From: CAZYSK01 sp964649415
GTDB taxonomy: Bacteria > Chloroflexota > Anaerolineae > B4-G1
DNA length: 64,000 bases
Direction of reading: 5' to 3'
Assembly: GCA_964649415.1 (NCBI GenBank)
Contig: CAZYSK010000025.1
Span: forward strand, 1 to 64,000
Both the position numbers and the translations under genes were made by a program. Shown here piece by piece: positions 49,169-57,488 of this stretch. The notes beneath the pieces were generated by a model. It saw nothing but the letters and a program-made list of their open reading frames with translations. It ran no database searches and was not told where the DNA came from. Position 1 is the first letter of the stretch. Each line of letters opens with the position of its first letter.

Positions 49169-50047
49169 TCAGAACTGACGCCACAGTTCCTCGACGTCTA
49201 CCTCCGATGAGCTCTGCGCCTGGAGCGTCAGTAGCTCGCGGTAGCTCTGCTGGAGGCCTTCCGTCATCGCCGTTGCCTGATCTGCATTGCGCGCTGCAAA
49301 GGCCACGACGAGCCCGACGATCATGGCTGCCAGGCCGGTGAAGGAGGGCAGGTGTGTCTGTGTCGGCCCAGGGCAGACAATCGTCGTCTCGGCGGCCAGC
49401 GCCGACGCTGTGACGGCCGACGCCGTGAGCACCAGCGTCTTTGCCCCGCGTTGACGCGCAAAGCTGATGGCATCGGCCACGCTCAGGTCCATGCCGGTGA
49501 TCGAGAAACCGATCACCACGTCGCCAGCCTCGACCCCCTTGAGATTCATCGCGGCCTCCAAGGGATCAGGCGTGATCGCGACAGCCGGCAGGCCGATCTC
49601 CCTCAGCGCCGACGCGCATAGGGCGGCCAGATGAGCACCGTTGCCCTGGCCCATGACCCAGACACGCCCGGCATCCAGAAGTGCCGGAAGGACGCCATTT
49701 ACCTGCTCCGTCAGGCGGGCTTGCGCCAGTTCGAGGCTGTGTTTCTCGTTCTCCAGGAAGCTGCGGAACAGCCCCACGTCGTCTGGCGCTTCCAGAACAG
49801 GGCTGTAGGAGGCTGTCAGTTCTGCCTTGACGACCTGCTGCACTTCCTTGATTAACTCCCGGAAGCCCGAATAGCCAAGCGTCTGTGCGAAGCGAACGAC
49901 GGTTGCCGCGTCTACGCCCATGCGGTGCGCCATCTCGGTGGCCGTCATGAACGCGGCGTCGAGTTGTTGTTGAAGGATGAAATCAGCGAGCTTTCGGAAA
50001 CTGGGAGTTAACTCACCATATTTCGCCTGTATTCTTTCTCTGAACAT
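49169..50047 (-). CDS. RpiR/MurR-family transcriptional regulator
   Basis: 292 aa. The N-terminal helix-turn-helix reads ATEMAHRMGVDAATVVRFAQ with a C-terminal SIS sugar-phosphate-binding domain (VWVMGQGNGAHLAALCAS, VIGFSITGMDLSVADAI). Start ATG 50047 is chosen because AGGAG lies 8 nt upstream; an in-frame GTG at 50053 has no room for it. Such regulators sense phosphosugars and control their catabolic genes; no obvious target beyond the nearby FGGY kinase/malQ operon. Confidence 0.92.
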   Translation of the reverse strand: MFRERIQAKYGELTPSFRKLADFILQQQLDAAFMTATEMAHRMGVDAATVVRFAQTLGYSGFRELIKEVQQVVKAELTASYSPVLEAPDDVGLFRSFLENEKHSLELAQARLTEQVNGVLPALLDAGRVWVMGQGNGAHLAALCASALREIGLPAVAITPDPLEAAMNLKGVEAGDVVIGFSITGMDLSVADAISFARQRGAKTLVLTASAVTASALAAETTIVCPGPTQTHLPSFTGLAAMIVGLVVAFAARNADQATAMTEGLQQSYRELLTLQAQSSSEVDVEELWRQF

Positions 50048-50131
50048 GTGCACATCTCCTTATCCTTTATATATAGATCCGCAGATCTCTGTGTGGGGCC
50101 CAATGTTTCACCAGCCAACAAGGCTATCTGT

Positions 50132-50161
50132 ATTTTACCATGGATTGCAGCAAAATTGCAA
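50132..50161 (-). promoter_or_regulatory. Candidate promoter for the RpiR-type regulator
   Basis: Minus strand: TTGCAA (50161-50156), 18-nt spacer, TAAAAT (50137-50132). TGCAA and TTGCA repeats around the -35 form a short inverted repeat that could be an operator. Confidence 0.45.
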
Positions 50162-50228
50162 GTCGCGAATCTGAGCATCACAATTAGCGTAGTCGTCCAC
50201 CGTCTAGCGTATGCCCTTGTAGCAGGCC

Positions 50229-53081
50229 CTACGCCACGGCCACGGCTTCGCCCTGCCGAGCGCGCAGTCGCACGACAGCTTTTGTGATCTCAGCGGCGAT
50301 GCCAGGCACCAGTAGCAGGGGCAGAACTATGGTCCACTCCTCCACCCCCAGCGCCACCGTGTTGAAAACGGACTGGAAGAACGGGATGTAGACCACGCTG
50401 AACAGCAGGACGAAGGATACCAGCACCGCGTACTGCATAAACTTGTTGCTGAAAACGCCCAGCCGGAACAGCGAAGCACGCTCCGAACGGGCGGTGTACG
50501 CTCTCACCAGCTCGGAAGCCGAGAGCGTGACGAAGGCCATCGTCTGAGCCAGTGCCGGGTTCAGCGGTTGTCGGGCGACCCCGACGTAGTAGGCGGTCAA
50601 CACCGCCGCTGTGATCGCGATGGTTTGCACGATGATGCCGGCGAGCATAGAGCGATTGATGATGGGCTCGCGCACGGGGCGGGGTGGCTGATCCATAATG
50701 TCTGGATCCCCTGTCTCCAACCCCAATGCGAGCGCCGGTGCCCCGTCGGTGAGCAGATTCAGCCATAGCAACTGAATCGCGTTCAACGGCTGCGAATCGC
50801 CAAACAAGGTGGCGAGGAAAATCACCATGATCTCGGCCATGTTGCACGAGATCAGGTAGTACACGAACTTGCGGATGTTCGAGTAGATGATGCGACCTTG
50901 CTCGACGGCCGAGACGATGGAGGCGTAGTTGTCGTCGGTGAGCACCATGTCGGCTGTCTCCTTGGAGACATCCGTCCCGGTGATCCCCATCGCCACGCCG
51001 ATGGAAGCGCGCTTGAGAGCTGGCGCGTCGTTGACGCCGTCGCCCGTCATAGCCACCACGTGATCCTGCGCCCGCAATGCCTCGACGATGCGCACCTTGT
51101 GCTGAGGAGAGACGCGGGCGAAAACGTCCACGTCGCCTATGCGCTCTGCCAGCGCCTCGTCGGAGAGCTCGTTCAATTCCGCGCCGGTGAGTACCTCTGC
51201 CTCGGGCCGCAGGAGATCAATCTCCTGCGCGATAGCCTGGGCTGTGTCCGGATAGTCGCCGGTGATCATCATCGTGCGGATGCCGGCATTCCGCGCTCGG
51301 TCCACCGCCGGTCTCACTTCTGGTCGGGCTGGATCTATCATCGCCACCAGCCCGATCAGCGTCATGTTCCGCTCGATCGTATCGGCGTTCACTTCCTGGG
51401 GTAACTGCCCCAACCGGCGATAGGCCACGGCCAGTACGCGCAGCCCTCCGCGGCTCACGTCACGGATCACGTCGCCTATGTACTGCCGCCGCGCTGGCGT
51501 GAGCGCTAAGTCGGCCCCCTCCTCCAGAATAGCCTCGCACAACGGCAGCATCACGTCGGGTGCGCCCTTGACGTAAACGATGTGCTCGGCGACGCCGCCC
51601 TCGTCCCCGTCGGCCTGCTCGGAGCCAGGGGGAGTCCCATTCAGGCGGTGAACGGTGCTCATCCGCTTGCGATCGCTATCGAAGGGCACCTCGGCCACGC
51701 GCGGTAGTCGTGCCTCCGTCTCGTCGCGCCACAGGCCGGCCTTGGCCGCCGCCACGACCATCGCCCCCTCGGTCGGATCTCCCACCAGGCGATATTGACC
51801 ACTCCTGCTGTCGCCATACTCGGACTCCACAGGTTCCAACACCGCATCGGAGCACAGCAAGCTTCCGGTGAGCAAGGACATAATCTCGGAATTGTCGTGC
51901 GGGTCGGCGGGCTCGCCGTAATGAGTGAACTCGCCCGCCGGCTGATACCCCTCACCGCTCAAGTCCAGCCGCAGGTTCGCCACGTACAAGCGTACGGCCA
52001 CCATCTCGTTCTGCGTCAATGTGCCCGTCTTGTCGGAGCAAATGACAGTGGCACTGCCCAGTGTCTCCACCGCCGGCAGACGGCGGATCAACGCGTGGCG
52101 TTGGACCATCTCACGCATCCCCAATGCCAGGCAGATGGTGACGACGGCAGCCAACCCCTCCGGCACGGCGGCGATCGCCAGGCTGACCGCCACGATGAAC
52201 AGGTCTACGATCTGCCCCTGGGTCTGCGCCAGGTACGCCGGCAATCCCTGGCTGGTGATAATCGCCAGATCCGTGTCCTGGATGATTGCCTCCAGGAAGA
52301 CAATCGCGCAGATGGCCAACGACCCCCAGCCCAGCCAGTGGCCCAATTGGTCCAGCCGCACTTGGAGGGGGGTGGGTTCCTCTTCGTAGGATTGGATCAT
52401 CTCGGCGATGAGGCCAATCTCCGTCTGCATGCCGGTGGCGACGACGATGCCGCTTCCCCGTCCGTACGTGACCGTCGTGCCCATGAAGGCACTGTTGATC
52501 CGGTCGCCCAGCGACATGCCCTGCGCCAGCTTCGCGCTGGCCATCTTCTCCACGGGCACGGACTCGCCTGTGAGTGATGCCTCATCAATCTTGAGGTTCA
52601 CACTCTCGACGAGGCGCAGATCAGCGGGGACGTAATTACCTGCCTCCAGGAACACGACGTCACCGGGAACGAGTTCCCGGGCCGGGACGGTGACCCGGTG
52701 GCCTCCTCGCAGTACCTGGGCCTCGGGAGCAGACATCTTCTTGAGCGCCGCCAGCGCCTCTTCCGCTTTTCCCTCCTGAACCACGCCCAGCACCGCGTTG
52801 ACGATGACGATGGCCATGATCGCGCAGGCCTCCACGACCTCTCCCAGCAGGAAGGAGACCACGGCGGCGACGATCAGGATGATGACGATGAAATCGTTGA
52901 ACTGGCTCAGGAGCAGTTGAAAGAAGCCAGGCCGGGGTCGCTCGGTCAGTTCGTTGGGACCGTGCTGTGCCAGCCGTGCATCTGCCTCATCGCGTCCGAG
53001 CCCGGCATCTGGGCCCGTCTTCAACCTGCTCGCTACCTCTTGAATCGTATAGGTGTACCACAGAACTGTTTCAGACTGCAT
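50229..53081 (-). CDS. P-type cation-transporting ATPase (P2 type, Ca2+-ATPase-like)
   Basis: 950 aa, ten predicted membrane helices. Phosphorylation motif CSDKTGTLTQNE (Asp350), TGES in the A domain (ASLTGESVPV), KGAPD nucleotide site, TGDGVNDAPALKRASIG hinge and AVPEGLAAVVTI in TM4 (the PEGL ligand motif of Ca2+ and Na+/K+ type pumps). The C-terminal cation_ATPase_C region is present. Exports Ca2+ or exchanges another cation at the cell's expense of ATP; specificity not proved. Promoter at 53123-53150. Confidence 0.94.
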   Translation of the reverse strand: MQSETVLWYTYTIQEVASRLKTGPDAGLGRDEADARLAQHGPNELTERPRPGFFQLLLSQFNDFIVIILIVAAVVSFLLGEVVEACAIMAIVIVNAVLGVVQEGKAEEALAALKKMSAPEAQVLRGGHRVTVPARELVPGDVVFLEAGNYVPADLRLVESVNLKIDEASLTGESVPVEKMASAKLAQGMSLGDRINSAFMGTTVTYGRGSGIVVATGMQTEIGLIAEMIQSYEEEPTPLQVRLDQLGHWLGWGSLAICAIVFLEAIIQDTDLAIITSQGLPAYLAQTQGQIVDLFIVAVSLAIAAVPEGLAAVVTICLALGMREMVQRHALIRRLPAVETLGSATVICSDKTGTLTQNEMVAVRLYVANLRLDLSGEGYQPAGEFTHYGEPADPHDNSEIMSLLTGSLLCSDAVLEPVESEYGDSRSGQYRLVGDPTEGAMVVAAAKAGLWRDETEARLPRVAEVPFDSDRKRMSTVHRLNGTPPGSEQADGDEGGVAEHIVYVKGAPDVMLPLCEAILEEGADLALTPARRQYIGDVIRDVSRGGLRVLAVAYRRLGQLPQEVNADTIERNMTLIGLVAMIDPARPEVRPAVDRARNAGIRTMMITGDYPDTAQAIAQEIDLLRPEAEVLTGAELNELSDEALAERIGDVDVFARVSPQHKVRIVEALRAQDHVVAMTGDGVNDAPALKRASIGVAMGITGTDVSKETADMVLTDDNYASIVSAVEQGRIIYSNIRKFVYYLISCNMAEIMVIFLATLFGDSQPLNAIQLLWLNLLTDGAPALALGLETGDPDIMDQPPRPVREPIINRSMLAGIIVQTIAITAAVLTAYYVGVARQPLNPALAQTMAFVTLSASELVRAYTARSERASLFRLGVFSNKFMQYAVLVSFVLLFSVVYIPFFQSVFNTVALGVEEWTIVLPLLLVPGIAAEITKAVVRLRARQGEAVAVA

Positions 53082-53122
53082 CTATTCCTCACCGCTTCAT
53101 CTAAATATGTCATCGAAACCAG

Positions 53123-53150
53123 ATTATAGCACATTCGTAATTGACGACAA
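53123..53150 (-). promoter_or_regulatory. Promoter for the P-type ATPase gene
   Basis: Minus strand: TTGTCG (53150-53145), 16-nt spacer, TATAAT (53128-53123), ~45 nt before the start. Confidence 0.55.
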
Positions 53151-53239
53151 GCCCACACCACTGCGCGGGGTTGACAAGGACACGCTCGCGCAATGGGCCT
53201 CACGCTGCACGGCGGATGGGTCCTCGCTCTATCCCCCGC

Positions 53240-54220
53240 TCATCGAATCCCCCACCAGTACATGTCCGCCAGCTTCTGATGCTCCTCTCGCAGACGCACG
53301 TAGCTCTCGTACCGATGGTAGCTGATCTGCCCCTCTTCGACCGCTTGTCTGACCGCACAGTCTGGCTCAACCTTGTGTGTGCAATCGGAGAACCGGCAGT
53401 GGGTCACCAGCGGGGCGATGTCGGGGAAGTAGGCGTCCAGCTCTTCTGGATCCACGTCGAACAGCGCCAGAGCGCGGATGCCGGGCGTGTCGGCTACCCA
53501 GCCCCCCGTGTCCAAGGGGATGAGCTGCGGCACGACGGTGGTGTGTCGCCCCTTGCTGGTGGATTGGCTCACCGTCCGCACCCGCAGGCCCAGGTCAGCT
53601 TGAATTGCGTTGAGCAGGCTCGTCTTGCCCACACCGGACGGGCCCAGGAAGGCCGATATTCTCCCCCGCAGCGCGTCGCGCAACTCGTCTATCCCTTCAC
53701 GGGCAAGCGCGCTGGTATACAACACCGGGTAGCCAATCTCCTCATAAATGTCGAAGAGTGCGCGGGCCGCCTCGCGGCCTACCAGGTCAGTCTTGTTGGC
53801 GCACACAACCGCGGGCACGCGCTGGATCTCGGCGCCAACCAGCAGGCGGTCCAGCATACGTAGGTGAGGGGCAGGGTTCGCACAGGAGAAGATGAAGACT
53901 GCCTGGTCGGGATTGGCGACGATCACCTGCTCCCGCTCCGCCAGGTACCCATCCCGGTCCCAACGACGTGATCCGCGTCCACGGGCTATCGGGGCCAGCC
54001 GAGCCAGCGCCCGCTCCCGCTCGGCGATCTCCTCAATCATGCCTCTTTCATCCTCGCCCAGACTGATCCACACCCGATCTCCGACGGCGACCAGGTCGGT
54101 ATCGCGCCGTTCCTGCTTCAGCCGTCCCCGCACACGGCAGACGACGTCGCCGGCCTGAGTGCGGACGGTGAAGAATCCGCTCTGCGCCTTGATAACCAGG
54201 CCGTCAAGCAAGTCGGGCAT
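53240..54220 (-). CDS. rsgA: Ribosome small subunit-dependent GTPase A
   Basis: 326 aa. RsgA (YjeQ) is a circularly permuted GTPase that checks late 30S maturation. OB fold (residues ~1-70), then CANKTDLV (G4), FLGPSGVGKTSLLNAI (G1), DTPGIRALALFDVD (G3) in permuted order. The zinc knuckle HCRFSDCTHKVEPDCAVRQA is near residue 275. Normal length and all motifs intact. Downstream of nothing obviously related; stands alone on the minus strand. Confidence 0.96.
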   Translation of the reverse strand: MPDLLDGLVIKAQSGFFTVRTQAGDVVCRVRGRLKQERRDTDLVAVGDRVWISLGEDERGMIEEIAERERALARLAPIARGRGSRRWDRDGYLAEREQVIVANPDQAVFIFSCANPAPHLRMLDRLLVGAEIQRVPAVVCANKTDLVGREAARALFDIYEEIGYPVLYTSALAREGIDELRDALRGRISAFLGPSGVGKTSLLNAIQADLGLRVRTVSQSTSKGRHTTVVPQLIPLDTGGWVADTPGIRALALFDVDPEELDAYFPDIAPLVTHCRFSDCTHKVEPDCAVRQAVEEGQISYHRYESYVRLREEHQKLADMYWWGIR

Positions 54221-54454
54221 CAGACTCGTTGTACCGGTATTGCATAAGCGTTGCTCTCAATTGTGCGCATCCGCCCCTTCCAGGATTTGCTCATGTACGT
54301 GCATTGTAAGCATTTTCCTCTCTCCTGTCAACACGCACGCACGGCCCCTCCGACAGTCGCCACATCGGAGAAGCAGCACTCGCCCCCCCAGTCTCCTCAG
54401 CGAGATCTCTGGATGTCAGTTCTCGGTGATACGTGTCACTAGCCCTGAGCCTCA

Positions 54455-54483
54455 TTTTGTGCGATACTCGTTTTTGTGCGATA
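54455..54483 (+). repeat. Direct repeat of 12 nt in the KorDABC promoter
   Basis: TTTTGTGCGATA at 54455-54466 and again at 54472-54483, 17 nt apart. The spacing makes each copy's TTGTGC/GATA part fall on the -35 and -10 positions. Confidence 0.7.
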
Positions 54484-54485
54484 AT
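54457..54485 (+). promoter_or_regulatory. Promoter of the KorDABC operon
   Basis: TTGTGC (54457-54462), 17-nt spacer, GATAAT (54480-54485), giving a start near 54492. This supports translation from ATG 54520 rather than from 54484. Confidence 0.5.
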
Positions 54486-54519
54486 GGGCACATCTGTCGA
54501 GAAACGGATTGGATTGCGT

Positions 54520-54804
54520 ATGGCCGAAGACGCTGTTGTCAAAATCGTCGAAGAACCAGAAAAGGCAAAGTCGAAGCGGCGGCTGCCGCGTGGGCGCGTG
54601 ACCGTCTTCCCCAACTGGTGCAAGGGCTGTGGGCTGTGTGTCGAATTCTGCCCTGCCAACGTGTTGGAGCAAGGGCCCGACGGCCGGGTCACCGTGGCCC
54701 ACCCGGAGAGATGCACGGCTTGCCGCTGGTGCGAACGGCACTGCCCGGACTTCGCCATCTTTGTAGCGGACATCGAGCCGCAGCCGGAGGAAGAGACGCC
54801 ATGA
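54520..54804 (+). CDS. korD: Ferredoxin-type delta subunit of 2-oxoacid:ferredoxin oxidoreductase
   Basis: 94 aa with two 4Fe-4S motifs: CKGCGLCVEFCP and CTACRWCERHCP. The clusters pass electrons from the TPP site to external ferredoxin. It is the first gene of a D-A-B-C series with ATGA or similar overlaps between all subunits. KorD-like small ferredoxin with a Lys-rich N-terminal part. Start 54520 is chosen by promoter position; there is no strong ribosome site. Confidence 0.9.
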   Translation: MAEDAVVKIVEEPEKAKSKRRLPRGRVTVFPNWCKGCGLCVEFCPANVLEQGPDGRVTVAHPERCTACRWCERHCPDFAIFVADIEPQPEEETP

Positions 54805-55976
54805 CGGCGGAAACGAACGTCAAGGACGCGCAGCCCGCACCAGCCGTACGAGGGCAGGTGCTTATGCAGGGCGATGAAGCCTGTGCGGAGGGGGCCGTCG
54901 CGGCCGGATGTCGCTTCTTTGCCGGCTATCCCATCACCCCAGCCACCGAGATCGCTGAAGTCCTGGCGCGGCGGCTGCCCCAGGTGGGCGGCAAGTTCAT
55001 CCAGATGGAAGACGAGATCGCTTCCATCGCCGCCGTCGTCGGCGCGTCGGTGGGTGGGGCCAAGGCGATGACCGCCACCTCTGGCCCTGGCTTCAGCCTC
55101 ATGCAGGAGAACATCGGCTACGCCGCCATGGCGGAGATTCCGTGTGTCATCGTGGACGTGCAACGGCTGGGGCCCTCTACGGGGCGACCTACCAGTCCCT
55201 CGCAAGGTGACGTCATGCAGGCCCGCTGGGGTACACACGGCGACCATCCTGTGATCGCCCTGTCCCCGTCATCGGTCGGAGAGGCCTTCACGCTGACAGT
55301 CCAGGCGTTCAACTTCTCCGAGCGCTACCGCACGCCGGTGATCGTGCTGATGGATGAGGTGATCGGCCACATGCGGGAGCCCATCGAGCTGCCGGGCGCC
55401 GATACCATCGAACTGGTGGAGCGATCCAGCACGACGGTCCCACCGGAGTGGTACATGCCGTACGAGAACTATCCCGCCGACGTGCCACCGTTGGTGCCCT
55501 TTGGCGAGGGCTATCGCTATCACATCACCGGCCTGCATCACGATGAGCGCGGGTATCCAACCAATCGGCTGAACGAGGTACAGCCATGGGTGGAGCGCGT
55601 CTTCCGCAAGATTGAGCGCAGCCTCTCGGACATCCTGCTCTATGACACAGATGGCATACGGGATGCTGAGACGCTGGTCATCGCCTACGGCGCGACGGCT
55701 CGCTCAGCCCGCTATGCCGTCGAAATGGCACGGGAGCGGGGCCGCCATGTTGGCTTCCTCAAACTCAAGACCCTGTGGCCCTTTGCCGAGGAGATCGTGG
55801 AGCATGCCGCCGCTCGCCTGCATCGCGTCGTCGTGCCCGAAATGAACCTGGGCCAGGTGGCACTGGAGGTCGAACGGGTGGTAGGCCGGCACAAGGTCCA
55901 TCGCGTGAACCGGGTGGACGGTGAGATGATCCGGCCGGCTGAGATACTGGCCGCTATCGAGGAGTGGATAAGGTGA
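54801..55976 (+). CDS. korA: 2-oxoacid:ferredoxin oxidoreductase alpha subunit
   Basis: 391 aa from ATG 54801, overlapping the ferredoxin stop by ATGA. Pyrimidine-binding TPP domain and CoA region: GDEACAEGAVAAGCRFFAGYPITPATEIAE is the family signature; FIQMEDEIASIAAVVGAS and TATSGPGFSLMQENIG follow. Catalyses reversible oxidative decarboxylation of 2-oxoglutarate or another 2-oxoacid to the acyl-CoA, with reduced ferredoxin. A separate gamma subunit is encoded downstream, as in the Kor and Vor types. Confidence 0.94.
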   Translation: MTAETNVKDAQPAPAVRGQVLMQGDEACAEGAVAAGCRFFAGYPITPATEIAEVLARRLPQVGGKFIQMEDEIASIAAVVGASVGGAKAMTATSGPGFSLMQENIGYAAMAEIPCVIVDVQRLGPSTGRPTSPSQGDVMQARWGTHGDHPVIALSPSSVGEAFTLTVQAFNFSERYRTPVIVLMDEVIGHMREPIELPGADTIELVERSSTTVPPEWYMPYENYPADVPPLVPFGEGYRYHITGLHHDERGYPTNRLNEVQPWVERVFRKIERSLSDILLYDTDGIRDAETLVIAYGATARSARYAVEMARERGRHVGFLKLKTLWPFAEEIVEHAAARLHRVVVPEMNLGQVALEVERVVGRHKVHRVNRVDGEMIRPAEILAAIEEWIR

Positions 55977-56839
55977 AAAGACAGTCTGCCTCGGAGAGGC
56001 TTAGAGCGCCAAGCGAGTCGCGGGTGCACGAGCGCTATCTGCGCCACAGCAAGAGATTCCCCAACGTCTGGTGTGCAGGTTGCGGCATCGGCATTGTCTT
56101 GGGTGCCATCGTTCGAGCCGTGGACAGCCTTCAGTTGGACAAGAACGACGTGGCGCTGCTCTCGGGCATCGGCTGCACCGGGCGGATGCCCGTCTACGTG
56201 GACTTCAACACGATGCACACGACCCATGGCCGGGCGCTGGCCTTCGCAACCGGGCTGAAGATGGTGCGGCCCGAGATGAAGGTCATCGTGGTGATGGGGG
56301 ACGGGGACGCGCTCGCCATCGGCGGCAACCACTTCATCCACGCTGCCCGGCGCAACATTGGGCTAACCGCCATTGTGGTCAACAACTACACCTATGGAAT
56401 GACAGGCGGGCAGTACTCGCCCACCACACCCACCGGCGCGCAGGCGGCGACCGCGCCCTATGGGCACATCGAGCAGCCCTTTCCCATCGCCGAGCTGGCT
56501 GTCGCAGCCGGGGCCGCTTTCGTCGCCCGCAGCACGGTCTACCACGTGCAAGAGTTGGAACGCTACATCGCCCAAGGAATCGCCAAGGAGGGGTTCGCGG
56601 TGGTCGAGGCGATGAGTTACTGCCACACGACGATCGGGCGTATCAACCACTGGGGCACCGCGCCGGACATGATGCGCGCCCTGAAGGATCGAAGCATATC
56701 CACCAGGCAGGCCGGCAATATGGACGAAGAAGAAAGACAAGGGAAGATCGTCCGCGGTGTGTTTGTGGATCGCGACATCCCCGAGTACACACAGCTCTAC
56801 GACCAGATTGTCGAGCGAGCCCAAGAGGTAGACGCCTGA
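55973..56839 (+). CDS. korB: 2-oxoacid:ferredoxin oxidoreductase beta subunit
   Basis: 288 aa from GTG 55973; GAGGAG is 8 nt upstream, and the start overlaps the alpha stop by GTGA (a GTG at 55964 would sit on the ribosome site). TPP/Mg binding: VWCAGCGIGIVLGAIVRAV (Cys ligands), MGDGDALAIGGNHFIHAARR and IVVNNYTYGMTGGQYSPTTP. The subunit binds the diphosphate of TPP and partners the alpha subunit. The gamma gene begins with TGATG overlap. Confidence 0.95.
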   Translation: MKRQSASERLRAPSESRVHERYLRHSKRFPNVWCAGCGIGIVLGAIVRAVDSLQLDKNDVALLSGIGCTGRMPVYVDFNTMHTTHGRALAFATGLKMVRPEMKVIVVMGDGDALAIGGNHFIHAARRNIGLTAIVVNNYTYGMTGGQYSPTTPTGAQAATAPYGHIEQPFPIAELAVAAGAAFVARSTVYHVQELERYIAQGIAKEGFAVVEAMSYCHTTIGRINHWGTAPDMMRALKDRSISTRQAGNMDEEERQGKIVRGVFVDRDIPEYTQLYDQIVERAQEVDA

Positions 56840-57393
56840 TGGCCCGGCGCTGCGAGGTACGGTTGGCCGGTACCGGCGGGCAGGGAGCCATTCTGGCGGG
56901 CATTCTGCTGGCCGAGGCGGCTATTCGGGACGGCAAGAACGTCGTTCAGACCCAATCGTACGGGCCGGAGGCGCGGGGCGGTGCCAGCCGCTCCGAAGTA
57001 GTGATCTGCAACGGAGAGATTCACTACCCGAAAGTGATCACAGCCGACATCACGCTCTGCATGAGCCAGGAGGCTTGCGACCGCTATGGCGAGCACACCA
57101 GGCGCGATGGGTTGCTGATCCTGGACGCCGACCACGTCACCCGCGCTCCCACAACGCGAGCGGTACGCGTGCCGATGACCACCCTGGCGCGCGACGTGGC
57201 GGGACGGGAGATTGTCGCCAACGTGGTCGGCCTGGGGCTGCTGGTGGGGTTGACAGGAATCGTGTCGCGGGAGGCGTTGGAAGCGGCCGTGCGGGACCGG
57301 GCACCACGAGGGACCGCAAGCATCAATCTCAAGGCGCTCGCGGCGGGCTTCGAGATGGCCGGGCGCGTTCGAGAGGGTAACCTGGGCACATAG
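56839..57393 (+). CDS. korC: 2-oxoacid:ferredoxin oxidoreductase gamma subunit
   Basis: 184 aa. EVRLAGTGGQGAILAGILLA and TQSYGPEARGGASRSEVVI are the gamma-subunit signatures (CoA binding/domain closure). Start TGATG overlaps the beta stop. It completes a D-A-B-C operon. No regulator lies immediately before; the SARP/MalT-like gene follows 95 bp downstream. Confidence 0.94.
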   Translation: MARRCEVRLAGTGGQGAILAGILLAEAAIRDGKNVVQTQSYGPEARGGASRSEVVICNGEIHYPKVITADITLCMSQEACDRYGEHTRRDGLLILDADHVTRAPTTRAVRVPMTTLARDVAGREIVANVVGLGLLVGLTGIVSREALEAAVRDRAPRGTASINLKALAAGFEMAGRVREGNLGT

Positions 57394-57488
57394 CCGATGC
57401 CCGTACGCCCAGGCGCACCGGTACGCCTGGCGGGAGCTCTCTGCCATATATCAGGTCACACTTGACTGATTCATAGGATCGGACAGCG

